This document shows, one piece after another, positions 34,477 to 42,886 of a stretch of 64,000 nt of DNA (the first letter of the stretch is position 1; every line of letters starts with the position of its first letter). The notes beneath the pieces were generated by a model. It saw nothing but the letters and a program-made list of their open reading frames with translations, was not told the DNA's origin and did no database searches. Position numbers and translations under genes: made by a program. Source of the stretch: HGM04593 sp045654885 (GTDB lineage: Bacteria > Bacteroidota > Bacteroidia > Bacteroidales > Bacteroidaceae); the NCBI GenBank assembly GCA_045654885.1, contig JAZOOF010000054.1:16428-80427 (forward strand). The letters are read 5' to 3'.

Positions 34477-35257
34477 GTTTGTCGATACACATACCCATCT
34501 TTTTACTGCGGAGTTTGACAGTGACAGAACTGATGCTGTGCAACGGGCTGTTGATGCCGGAGTGGGCACACTGTGCCTGCCTGCAATAAACGAAGAGACG
34601 TTGCCTGCACTCATGGCAATGTGCGATGCTTTTCCAGGAATATGCTACCCGATGATTGGTCTGCACCCTACAGAACTTGGCGATGACTACAACAGCGTGC
34701 TCGACAGGCTCTATAATCTGCTGAAAAGCGATGACCGTTTTGTGGCAATAGGCGAGGTGGGGCTCGATTTCTATTGGGATGATACAAAAAAACGTGAACA
34801 GGAGGAGGTTTTCCGCAGACAGATAGAGTGGGCATTGGAGACAGGCTTGCCGCTTGCAATACATTCGCGGAGTGCATTCGATGAACTGTATGCCGTGATA
34901 GATGACTATCGTGGCCGTGGGCTGACGGGGGTGTTCCATTGCTTCTCGGGCAGCGAGGACGAGGCACGCAAACTTTTGTCGTTCGACGGCTTCTATTTGG
35001 GTATTGGCGGAGTGGTGACATACAAGAAGTCAACATTGCCCTCTGTGCTAAGGTCTGTTACGCTTGAAAGGGTTGTACTTGAGACCGATTCACCCTATCT
35101 TGCTCCGGTCCCGAAGCGTGGAAAACGCAACGAGAGTGCATATGTGCCCCATGTTGCCGATTTTCTGGCCGCAGTATATGATTGCAGCGTGGAGCAGGTG
35201 GCTGCGGTGACAACTGCCAATGCACGTACTCTTTTTCCTAAAATTGCCAAATTATGA
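34469..35257 (+). CDS. TatD-family metal-dependent hydrolase
   Basis: TIM-barrel deoxyribonuclease-like enzyme. The metal ligands can be followed: DTHTHLF (HxH), GEVGLDFYWD (Glu), LAIHSRSAFDE (His), FHCFSGSEDEA (His) and ETDSPYLAPVP (Asp). 262 residues. Family members have 3'-5' DNase activity and roles in repair or quality control. It overlaps both neighbours by a few bases (eight upstream, four downstream). Confidence 0.94.
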   Translation: MIEFVDTHTHLFTAEFDSDRTDAVQRAVDAGVGTLCLPAINEETLPALMAMCDAFPGICYPMIGLHPTELGDDYNSVLDRLYNLLKSDDRFVAIGEVGLDFYWDDTKKREQEEVFRRQIEWALETGLPLAIHSRSAFDELYAVIDDYRGRGLTGVFHCFSGSEDEARKLLSFDGFYLGIGGVVTYKKSTLPSVLRSVTLERVVLETDSPYLAPVPKRGKRNESAYVPHVADFLAAVYDCSVEQVAAVTTANARTLFPKIAKL

Positions 35258-36321
35258 AATTAGACAAGATAGATATATTCAGCAAATGTGGACAACCTTT
35301 GGTTGTTGCCGGCCCGTGCAGCGCCGAGAGCGAGGAGCAGGTGATGCAGGTGGCCAAGGATTTGCAGGAGAACGGTGTGAAAATATTCCGCGCCGGTATA
35401 TGGAAACCGCGCACACGTCCCGGTTGTTTTGAGGGTGTGGGCAAGGAGGGATTGCCATGGCTTGCAAGGGTGAAACGCGAACTTGGCATGTGCATTACCA
35501 CCGAGGTGGCTACGGCCGAGCATGTGGAGCTGGCACTTGCTGCCGGTGTAGACATTCTGTGGATTGGTGCGCGCACAACGGCCAATCCTTTTGCAGTGCA
35601 GGAGATTGCCGATGCATTGCGCGGTTGCGATGTTCCTGTGCTTGTAAAGAACCCGGTAAACCCCGATATCGAGTTGTGGATTGGTGCCATGGAACGTCTT
35701 AATAATGCTGGTATTACACGTCTGGGCGCAATACACCGCGGTTTTTCGTCCTATGGCGAGAAGTGTTTCCGCAATGCTCCGCAGTGGCAGCTTCCAATTG
35801 AACTGCGCCGCCGTTTCCCGGGCTTGCCGCTGCTGTGCGACCCGAGCCACATTGCCGGTAAACGCGAACTTGTACTCTCGCTCTCACAGCAGGCAATGGA
35901 CCTGAACTTTGACGGCCTGATGATTGAGACGCACTGCACTCCCTATTGCGCATTGAGCGATGCACGCCAGCAGGTGACCCCCGATGAACTGATGACAATC
36001 CTTGGCAAGCTGGTGCACCGTGTTGCGGTTGCCGACAATGCCGACTTTCTCTCATATCGTGAACAGATAGATGAGATAGACCGCGAGCTGATGAGGCTCC
36101 TCGCGAAGCGTATGGAGATTGCCAGGGAGATTGGCGAACTCAAACGCGAGAAGGGGATGATGGTATTCCAACCGCTGCGCTATAATGAGATAATGGAGCG
36201 TTATGTGAAGTCCTGTGCCGACGGCAGGATTGAGGCCGATGCCGTACGCGAAATCTTTGAGCTTATTCACTCCGAGAGTATACGTCAGCAACTATCTGTC
36301 ATGAACAGCAATGAGGTTTGA
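35254..36321 (+). CDS. Bifunctional DAHP synthase/chorismate mutase
   Basis: Entry enzyme of the shikimate pathway fused to chorismate mutase. Residues 1-250 are a type I-beta DAHP synthase (VVAGPCSAESEEQVMQVA, FRAGIWKPRTRPG, KNPVNPDIELWIGAMERL, LCDPSHIAGKRE, DGLMIETHC). Residues 265-350 are a type II (AroQ) mutase (YREQIDEIDRELMRLLAKRM, REIGELKREKGM). 355 residues. In such fusions, common in Bacteroidota, the mutase domain often lets prephenate inhibit the synthase. It overlaps tatD by four bases. Confidence 0.94.
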   Translation: MKLDKIDIFSKCGQPLVVAGPCSAESEEQVMQVAKDLQENGVKIFRAGIWKPRTRPGCFEGVGKEGLPWLARVKRELGMCITTEVATAEHVELALAAGVDILWIGARTTANPFAVQEIADALRGCDVPVLVKNPVNPDIELWIGAMERLNNAGITRLGAIHRGFSSYGEKCFRNAPQWQLPIELRRRFPGLPLLCDPSHIAGKRELVLSLSQQAMDLNFDGLMIETHCTPYCALSDARQQVTPDELMTILGKLVHRVAVADNADFLSYREQIDEIDRELMRLLAKRMEIAREIGELKREKGMMVFQPLRYNEIMERYVKSCADGRIEADAVREIFELIHSESIRQQLSVMNSNEV

Positions 36322-36327
36322 TAAAAA

Positions 36328-37455
36328 ATGATGCTGTTTCTCAAGAATACACTCGTCTCTTTATCACTATTTGTGCTTCTGATGTCTTGCGGGGGCGCAA
36401 AAGAGCAATATCTACCGGTGGATGGCGATGTTATCCCCATGCAATACTCCTCTTTGCTCTCCATTGTGGAGTGTGAAGGCTGCACTGTCGTGGATATTGC
36501 CAATCCTTGGGGCGAAGGGGTGATGCAACGCTATGTTCTTGTGCCATCCGGAGCCGAACTGCCTGCTGATTTGCCGGCAGGTGTGCTGTTGCGTACACCG
36601 CTTGATAATGTGATTCTATTCTCGGGTGTCCATGCCGGTCTGTTGGGTGAACTTGGTGCAGACGATGCAATCAAAGGTGTCTGCGATGCGCAGTATATCT
36701 ATTGCGATGCAGTTGCCGATGGTCTTGAGACTGGGCATGTTGTCGACTGCGGCAGTTCGCTGAATGTAGATACAGAGGCTCTGGTGCAGGTGTCGCCCGA
36801 TGCCGTGTTTGTACTTCCTTATGAGAACGGTGGCTTTGGCAAACTTGAGAATCTTGGCACTCCTCTTGTGCAGTGTGCCGATTATATGGAATCCTCGCCG
36901 CTCGGTTGTGCCGAGTGGATGCGTTTCTATGGCCGTCTGTTTGGAGCGGGTGCCCGCAGTGACTCGCTCTTTTCTGTGGTGTGCCGTGAGTATGTGGCAT
37001 TGAGCAATGCTGCAAAGAGTGTGGAATACCGCCCTAAACTTATGTGTGAACTGAAGAGTAGCTCGGCTTGGTATGTGCCGTGCGGGCAGAGCACTATGGG
37101 ACAAATGTATGCCGATGCCGGTGCCGATTATCTCTTCGCGGCCTGCACGGGCAGTGGCTCTGTTCCGCTTTCCTATGAGGTGGTGCTCGACAAGGCTGCC
37201 GATGCCGATTTATGGCTGCTGAAATACAATTCGGATGTCGACAGGACGCTTGAGTCCCTGCTTGCCGATTTTGCAGGCTATTCGCATTTCAAACCATTCA
37301 GGCAACGCAATATATATGCCTGCAATACACACCACAGGCATCTGTTCGAAGAGACGGCGTTCCATCCCGAACGGCTATTGAAGGAACTTGTTGCAATTTT
37401 TCATCCCCGGCTGTTTACCGGTTACACCCTGCAGTATTATGAGAAGATGCGTTGA
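36328..37455 (+). CDS. ABC importer substrate-binding lipoprotein (BtuF/FecB-like)
   Basis: Signal and lipobox LFVLLMSCGG (Cys near 21) precede a helical-backbone binding protein: VVLVPS-like start, PLDNVILFSGVHAGLLGELGA, DAVFVLPYENGGFGKLENLG, and TMGQMYADAGADYLFA. This type III fold binds cobalamin, haem or siderophores. With the permease gene that follows, cobalamin or iron is likely, but the ligand cannot be told. Six bases after the DAHP synthase gene. No ATPase gene and no TonB-dependent receptor are adjacent. Confidence 0.82.
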   Translation: MMLFLKNTLVSLSLFVLLMSCGGAKEQYLPVDGDVIPMQYSSLLSIVECEGCTVVDIANPWGEGVMQRYVLVPSGAELPADLPAGVLLRTPLDNVILFSGVHAGLLGELGADDAIKGVCDAQYIYCDAVADGLETGHVVDCGSSLNVDTEALVQVSPDAVFVLPYENGGFGKLENLGTPLVQCADYMESSPLGCAEWMRFYGRLFGAGARSDSLFSVVCREYVALSNAAKSVEYRPKLMCELKSSSAWYVPCGQSTMGQMYADAGADYLFAACTGSGSVPLSYEVVLDKAADADLWLLKYNSDVDRTLESLLADFAGYSHFKPFRQRNIYACNTHHRHLFEETAFHPERLLKELVAIFHPRLFTGYTLQYYEKMR

Positions 37456-38461
37456 TAAAACGGCTTTCGCCTACGTATTGGCCGCGCTGTTGTTGCTTGT
37501 GCTGTTTGCCGCCAATCTCTTTTGGGGCAGTATTGACATCCCTTGTGGCGAGGTACTGTCGATATTGACCGGCGGTGAGTGCAGCCGCGATGTGTGGCGG
37601 GTGGTGGTGCTTGAGACGCGTCTGCCGCAGGCCTTGACTGCATTGCTGGCGGGCGCATCGATATCTGTGGCCGGCATGCTGTTGCAGACTCTTTTCCGTA
37701 ATCCGCTTGCCGGCCCCGAGGTTCTTGGTGTGAACAGCGGCGCCGGGCTTGGAGTGGCGCTTGTTATGCTTTTGGCAGGCGGGGCCGCTACATTCGGCTT
37801 CGGAGGCTATCTTGCCGTGCTTGGCGGTGCTTTTGGCGGCGCACTTTTTGTGATGATGATAATATTGCTGCTTGCAACGCTGTTGCGCAACAATATGTTC
37901 CTGTTGATTGCGGGGGTTGCTGTCAGTTACATGACATCGTCGGCAATAACACTGCTCAACTATTTCTCCACGGCCGAGGGTGTGCACTCATACATGGTTT
38001 GGGGGATGGGCTCTTTTGGTGGTGTGACAATGACTCAGATTCCGTTTTTCGCATCTGTGACACTTGTTCTGCTGGTTGTGTCAATAGCTATGGCTAAACC
38101 ATTGAATGCCTTGTTGCTTGGCGATGCCTATGCCGTGAATCTTGGAGTGAATGTGAAGGCGACGCGTGCTGTGGCATTGTCTGTCACAGGTCTTTTGACG
38201 GCTGTTGTAACGGCATTCTGTGGTCCTGTTTCGTTCATAGGCCTTGCTGTGCCGCACATGGCCCGCATTTCAATGCGCAGCAATAACCATAGGCATCTTA
38301 TACCTGCAACCATTGTGCTTGGCGGCGCAGTGGCGCTTCTGTGCAATCTTGTGTGCCAGCTGCCGGGCAGGAGCGGCCTTTTGCCATTGGGTGCAATAAC
38401 ACCACTGATTGGTGCTCCGGTAATAATCTATGTGGTAATGAAGAACAGGGGATTAAGGTAG
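37439..38461 (+). CDS. FecCD/BtuC-type ABC permease
   Basis: About 340 residues with ten hydrophobic segments. LETRLPQALTALLAGASISV, AGMLLQTLFRNPLAGPEVLG and the GAITPLIGAPVI end are family signatures. ATG 37439 (MRRCVDKTAFAYV) is used; it overlaps the binding-protein gene by 17 bases. It is the last gene of the operon, and the expected ATP-binding subunit does not follow: the next gene is ilvD behind its own promoter. Confidence 0.92.
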   Translation: MRRCVDKTAFAYVLAALLLLVLFAANLFWGSIDIPCGEVLSILTGGECSRDVWRVVVLETRLPQALTALLAGASISVAGMLLQTLFRNPLAGPEVLGVNSGAGLGVALVMLLAGGAATFGFGGYLAVLGGAFGGALFVMMIILLLATLLRNNMFLLIAGVAVSYMTSSAITLLNYFSTAEGVHSYMVWGMGSFGGVTMTQIPFFASVTLVLLVVSIAMAKPLNALLLGDAYAVNLGVNVKATRAVALSVTGLLTAVVTAFCGPVSFIGLAVPHMARISMRSNNHRHLIPATIVLGGAVALLCNLVCQLPGRSGLLPLGAITPLIGAPVIIYVVMKNRGLR

Positions 38462-38513
38462 TCTGTGTCGATAAATTATAACCACCTACGAAAGTAAAAT
38501 ATTTTTATTCTTG

Positions 38514-38545
38514 TTTTGTGTAAACTGAAAAATAGAGTATTTTTG
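38514..38545 (+). promoter_or_regulatory. Promoter of the ilv operon
   Basis: TTTTG at 38514-38518, 19 bases, TATTTTTG at 38538-38545. A transcript would begin near 38551, leaving a leader of about 108 bases before ilvD. Confidence 0.78.
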
Positions 38546-38554
38546 CACCCGATT

Positions 38555-38643
38555 CCGAATGTGTTCGGTTGCTGTCGGGAACAATGGTACCCGGTGACTC
38601 CCGAAACGCTCCTTTCTCATGCACCGAGAAGGGTGTTTTTATT
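38555..38643 (+). promoter_or_regulatory. Structured ilvD leader with attenuator-like hairpin
   Basis: Three hairpins in order: CCGAA/TTCGG (38555-38568), TCGGGA/TCCCGA (38575-38604), and CCTTTCTC/GAGAAGG (38611-38632, one bulged T) followed by GTGTTTTTATT. The third looks like an intrinsic terminator and ends about 20 bases before the ilvD ATG. A reading frame through the leader is open into ilvD without a stop, so a classic separate leader peptide is not seen. Regulation by attenuation or a ligand is an inference. Confidence 0.5.
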
Positions 38644-38658
38644 ATTAAATTTAGCAAT

Positions 38659-40461
38659 ATGAAAATTAAATTGAGAAGTGCCCAGTGTACCGAAGGCCGC
38701 CGTATGGCCGGTGCACGTGCACTCTGGATAGCCAATGGCATGAAGCGCGAGATGTTCGGCAAGCCAATCATAGCCATAGCAAACTCTTTTACACAGCTTG
38801 TTCCCGGACATACCCATCTGCACGAGGCGGGTCAGATTGTAAAGGCCGAGATTGAGAAGCTCGGTTGTTATGCTGCCGAGTTCAATACAATAGCCATTGA
38901 CGACGGTATTGCAATGGGGCACGACGGCATGCTCTACTCATTGCCATCGCGCGACATCATTGCCGACAGCGTCGAGTATATGTGCAATGCCCATAAGGTG
39001 GATGCGCTGGTGTGCATCTCCAACTGCGACAAGATTACTCCCGGAATGTTGATGGCTGCAATGCGACTGAATATCCCCACAATCTTCGTGTCGGGCGGTC
39101 CCATGGAGAAGGGTACCTGGAAAAACGAGAACCTTGACCTTGTAATAGCAATGGTAAAGGCTGCCGACAATACAGTGGGCGACGACGAACTTGCCGAGAT
39201 TGAGAAGCGTTCTTGCCCCGGTTGCGGCAGCTGCTCGGGCATGTTCACAGCAAACTCAATGAACTCGCTCACCGAGGCTATCGGCCTCTCATTGCCCGGT
39301 AATGGAACAATCCTTGCAACCCATGCCAACCGCGTGCAGTTGCTCAAGGATGCTGCAAGGCAGATTGTTGCCAATGCAATGAAGTATTATGGCGAGGGCG
39401 ATGAGAGCGTTCTGCCACGTAGCATAGCATCGCGTGCCGCTTTCATAAATGCAATGACGCTGGATATTGCAATGGGCGGCTCTACAAATACAATCCTTCA
39501 CCTGCTGGCAGTGGCCGGTGAGGCCGGTGTCGACTTTACAATGAGTGACATCGATGCTTTGAGCCGCCGTGTGCCTTGCTTGTGTAAGCTTGCGCCGAAC
39601 AGCACCAAATACTCAATGCAGGATTGTGGCCGTGCGGGCGGTATAATTGGAATCCTTGGCGAATTGGCAAAGGGCGGTCTGCTCGACACAGATGCGCTGC
39701 GTGTCAATGGCGCTACACTCGGTGAGGATATTGCCAAGTACTATATTACAGGCGACTGCATAGATGATGAGGCAAAGCGCATCTACAGCACTGCGCCTGC
39801 CAATGTGTTCTGCAACACAATGGGTGCCCAGGAGTGTACCTATGAGACGCTCGACACCGACAGGGAGAAAGGCTGCATCCGTTCTCTTGAGCATGCATAT
39901 ACCCGTGACGGCGGTCTTGCAATCCTCTTCGGCAACATTGCGGCAAACGGTTGCGTGGTAAAGACTGCGGGAGTTGATGAGAGCATATGGAAATTCAGCG
40001 GCAAGGCAAAGGTGTTCGACTCGCAGGAGGCTGCGGTGGAGGGTATTCTCGGCGGTGCAGTGCAGGCCGGCGACGTGGTAGTTATTGTGTACGAGGGTCC
40101 CAAGGGTGGTCCCGGTATGCAGGAGATGCTCTATCCGACATCCTATATCAAGTCGCGTCATCTTGGCAAGGAGTGTGCGCTAATCACCGACGGCCGTTTC
40201 AGTGGCGGAACATCGGGTTTGAGCATCGGTCACATTTCGCCCGAGGCTGCAGCAGGCGGCAACATAGGCAAACTGCGTGATGGCGATATAATTGACATTG
40301 ACATACCGGCACGCAGCATCAATGTAAGGCTCAGCGATGAGGAACTCGCTGCACGCACAATGTTCCCGCTTACACGTGACCGTGTCATCTCAAAGAGCCT
40401 CAAGGCCTATGCCTCAATGGTTAGTTCGGCTGACAAGGGCGGTATAAGAATAATTGAATAA
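38659..40461 (+). CDS. ilvD: Dihydroxy-acid dehydratase
   Basis: Dehydrates 2,3-dihydroxy acids in valine and isoleucine synthesis, using an iron-sulfur cluster. Cluster ligands lie in CISNCDKITPGMLMA and CPGCGSCSGMFTANSMNSLTE; GRFSGGTSGLSIGHISPEAA closes the fold. ATG 38659 (MKIKLRSAQ) gives 600 residues; an upstream in-frame ATG at 38584 would add a 25-residue tail unlike the family and lies inside the hairpin leader. First gene of ilvD-ilvB-ilvN. Confidence 0.97.
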   Translation: MKIKLRSAQCTEGRRMAGARALWIANGMKREMFGKPIIAIANSFTQLVPGHTHLHEAGQIVKAEIEKLGCYAAEFNTIAIDDGIAMGHDGMLYSLPSRDIIADSVEYMCNAHKVDALVCISNCDKITPGMLMAAMRLNIPTIFVSGGPMEKGTWKNENLDLVIAMVKAADNTVGDDELAEIEKRSCPGCGSCSGMFTANSMNSLTEAIGLSLPGNGTILATHANRVQLLKDAARQIVANAMKYYGEGDESVLPRSIASRAAFINAMTLDIAMGGSTNTILHLLAVAGEAGVDFTMSDIDALSRRVPCLCKLAPNSTKYSMQDCGRAGGIIGILGELAKGGLLDTDALRVNGATLGEDIAKYYITGDCIDDEAKRIYSTAPANVFCNTMGAQECTYETLDTDREKGCIRSLEHAYTRDGGLAILFGNIAANGCVVKTAGVDESIWKFSGKAKVFDSQEAAVEGILGGAVQAGDVVVIVYEGPKGGPGMQEMLYPTSYIKSRHLGKECALITDGRFSGGTSGLSIGHISPEAAAGGNIGKLRDGDIIDIDIPARSINVRLSDEELAARTMFPLTRDRVISKSLKAYASMVSSADKGGIRIIE

Positions 40462-40467
40462 CAGTTT

Positions 40468-42162
40468 ATGAGCAAAGATATGATAACAGGCAGTGAGGCA
40501 CTTTTGCGCTCACTTATAAATGAGGGTGTCGACACCATCTTCGGTTACCCCGGCGGTTCAATCATGCCGGTATTTGATGCCTTGTACGATTATCGCACCA
40601 ATTTCCGCAACGTGCTTGTACGACACGAGCAGGGTGCGGTGCACGCAGCCCAGGGTTATGCCCGCAGTTCGGGCAAGGTGGGTGTCTGCATTGTAACAAG
40701 CGGCCCCGGTGCAACAAATACCTTGACCGGTATCAGTGATGCAATGCTCGACAGTACCCCGGTGGTGGTGATTGCAGGCCAGGTAAGCTCAGCGGTGCTC
40801 GGTACCGATGCCTTCCAGGAGATTGACTTTGTGGGTATCACACAGCCAATTACAAAGTGGAGCTACCAGGTGCGCCGTCCCGAGGATGTTGCCTGGGCTG
40901 TTGCGCGTGCATTCTACATTGCGGGTACAGGCCGTCCCGGTCCTGTGGTGCTCGACTTTACCAAAGATGCCCAGGTATCTATGGTCGATTATCAGCCTGC
41001 GGCAGTGGACAGTGTACGCAGCTATATCCCGTATCCTACACCTTCGGAGAGTGCAATGGCAGAGGCTGTACGCCTCATCAATGAGGCCGAGCGTCCGTTC
41101 ATGCTCGTTGGCCAGGGTGTTGAGCTTGGCGAGGCACACGAAGAACTTATGGCTTTTGTCGAGAAGAGCGGTATCCCGGTTGCGCGTACTTTGATGGGAC
41201 TTTCGGCCTTCCCCACCGACCACCCGTTGTGCGTGGGTATGTTGGGCATGCACGGCAATTATGGCCCCAACGTAAACACCAACAAGTGCGATTTGCTCAT
41301 TGCTGTGGGTATGCGCTTCAGCGACCGCGTGACAGGCAAGCTATCGACCTATGCAAAGCAGGCAAAGGTAATACATATAGACATTGACCATGCCGAAATA
41401 AACAAGAACGTGAAGGCTGATGTCCCCATTGTGGGCGATTGCAAGGAGGTGCTCGCCGGACTCACCGCGCTTGTGCAGCCAAGAGAGCATAGCGAGTGGG
41501 TGAAAAGCTTTGCCGAGTACAATGCAATAGAGTACGATAGAGTAATTGAAAAGGCATTGAACCCCACAGAAGGTCCATTGCTCATGGGTGAGGTTGCCCG
41601 CAAGGTGAGTGAGGCTACAGAAAACAAGGCCATACTTGTTACCGATGTGGGCCAGAACCAGATGATGTCGAGCCGTTACTTCAAGTTTACACAGCCACAC
41701 AGTATCCTCACTTCGGGTGGTCTTGGAACGATGGGCTACGGCTTGCCTGCTGCAATTGGTGCAAAGATGGCTATGCCCGAGCGTACGGTATGTCTCTTTA
41801 CAGGTGACGGCGGTTTCCAGATGAATATCCAGGAACTTGGAACAATAATGGAGCAGGGTGTTGGTGTGAAGATGATTCTGCTGAACAACAACTACCTGGG
41901 CAATGTTCGACAGTGGCAGGAGCTATTCTTCAATCACCGCTATTCGTGGACTCCGATGCTAAATCCAGAATACTCGCTTATAGCGCAGGGTTACGGCATT
42001 CCGTCGCGCCTTGTCATTGAGCGCTGTGAGCTCGATGATGCCATCCGCGAGATGCTCTCTACCGATGGTCCATTCCTCCTGCATGTTGCAGTAAAGGAGG
42101 AGGACAATGTTATGCCTATGACCGAACCGGGTGCAACAGTCAGTGAAATGAGATTTGAATGA
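40468..42162 (+). CDS. ilvB: Acetolactate synthase large subunit
   Basis: Thiamine-diphosphate enzyme that makes acetolactate and acetohydroxybutyrate. The catalytic Glu is in VRHEQGAVHAAQGYAR, and the cofactor motif is TGDGGFQMNIQEL to LLNNNYLGNVRQWQE. FGYPGGSIMPVFDALYD and GPGATNTLTGISDA are family-typical. 564 residues. Six bases after ilvD and overlapping or abutting the small-subunit gene. Confidence 0.97.
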   Translation: MSKDMITGSEALLRSLINEGVDTIFGYPGGSIMPVFDALYDYRTNFRNVLVRHEQGAVHAAQGYARSSGKVGVCIVTSGPGATNTLTGISDAMLDSTPVVVIAGQVSSAVLGTDAFQEIDFVGITQPITKWSYQVRRPEDVAWAVARAFYIAGTGRPGPVVLDFTKDAQVSMVDYQPAAVDSVRSYIPYPTPSESAMAEAVRLINEAERPFMLVGQGVELGEAHEELMAFVEKSGIPVARTLMGLSAFPTDHPLCVGMLGMHGNYGPNVNTNKCDLLIAVGMRFSDRVTGKLSTYAKQAKVIHIDIDHAEINKNVKADVPIVGDCKEVLAGLTALVQPREHSEWVKSFAEYNAIEYDRVIEKALNPTEGPLLMGEVARKVSEATENKAILVTDVGQNQMMSSRYFKFTQPHSILTSGGLGTMGYGLPAAIGAKMAMPERTVCLFTGDGGFQMNIQELGTIMEQGVGVKMILLNNNYLGNVRQWQELFFNHRYSWTPMLNPEYSLIAQGYGIPSRLVIERCELDDAIREMLSTDGPFLLHVAVKEEDNVMPMTEPGATVSEMRFE

Positions 42163-42169
42163 CAACACT

Positions 42170-42724
42170 ATGGAAAAGAAACTGTTTACAATAATAATAT
42201 ATACCGAGAATATTGCCGGTATGCTCAACCAGGTGACAGCAGAGTTTACACGCCGAATGATGAACATCGATACCATTACGGCATCTTCATCGTCAATAGA
42301 GGGAGTGCACCGTTACACAATCTCTTTGTGGGGCGAGGAGGATTCTGTCAATAAGGTTACAAAACGAATTGAGAAGAAGGTCGATGTCCTGAAGGCCGAT
42401 TACTATACCGACAAGGAAATATTCTTCCAGGAGGTTGCCCTGTATAAACTCTCGACACCGAAAATCCTTGAGAACAGCGAAATTTCAAGAGTCATACGCC
42501 ACAGCAATGCGCGTGTCATGGAGATGAATCCCAACTACACTGTGGTGGAAATTACCGGTTCAACCGATACTGTCGTGAATCTATACAACGAATTTGTGTC
42601 GTTGCAGTGCATGTTGCAGTTTGTGAAGTCGGGCCGTGTGGCTGTGCCTCGTGCTCTGCACGACAATCAGGCCGACCTCTTGTTCAACGAGGATTATAAA
42701 CGTAAGTCAATAGATAAGCGATAA
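42170..42724 (+). CDS. ilvN: Acetolactate synthase small subunit
   Basis: Regulatory subunit with an N-terminal ACT domain (FTIIIYTENIAGMLNQVTAE, then RRMMNIDTITASSS) that binds valine in the family, and a C-terminal domain (about 85-165). ATG 42170 (MEKKLFTI) is chosen over a TTG at 42155 that lies within ilvB. 184 residues. Last gene of the operon; ilvC, often found in such clusters, is absent. Confidence 0.93.
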   Translation: MEKKLFTIIIYTENIAGMLNQVTAEFTRRMMNIDTITASSSSIEGVHRYTISLWGEEDSVNKVTKRIEKKVDVLKADYYTDKEIFFQEVALYKLSTPKILENSEISRVIRHSNARVMEMNPNYTVVEITGSTDTVVNLYNEFVSLQCMLQFVKSGRVAVPRALHDNQADLLFNEDYKRKSIDKR

Positions 42725-42731
42725 GGTACAT

Positions 42732-42760
42732 ACAAGTCCCCGAGGTGGGACTTGTTTTGT
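42732..42760 (+). terminator. Terminator of the ilv operon
   Basis: A nine-bp perfect stem ACAAGTCCC/GGGACTTGT (42732-42740 with 42747-42755) with a six-base loop, then TTTGTT. Confidence 0.85.
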
Positions 42761-42777
42761 TATTTAAGCAATTCAAA

Positions 42778-42843
42778 TAGGGAAATTCCTCCCTTTTTGT
42801 AGGAATTTTCCCTATGTACTCCCCGTTCCTGTTACTATTTTTG
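42778..42843 (+). promoter_or_regulatory. Inverted repeat and -7 element before the His/Trp-rich protein gene
   Basis: TAGGGAAATTCCT (42778-42790) and its complement with one inserted base (42801-42814) form a 13-bp inverted repeat. TATTTTTG lies at 42836-42843, with the repeat just upstream of the -33 region. The repeat may be an operator; it has no T tract. Confidence 0.5.
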
Positions 42844-42886
42844 TACCGGATAAAAAGAGTTAAGAAGCATTTAAAAATATATGACT

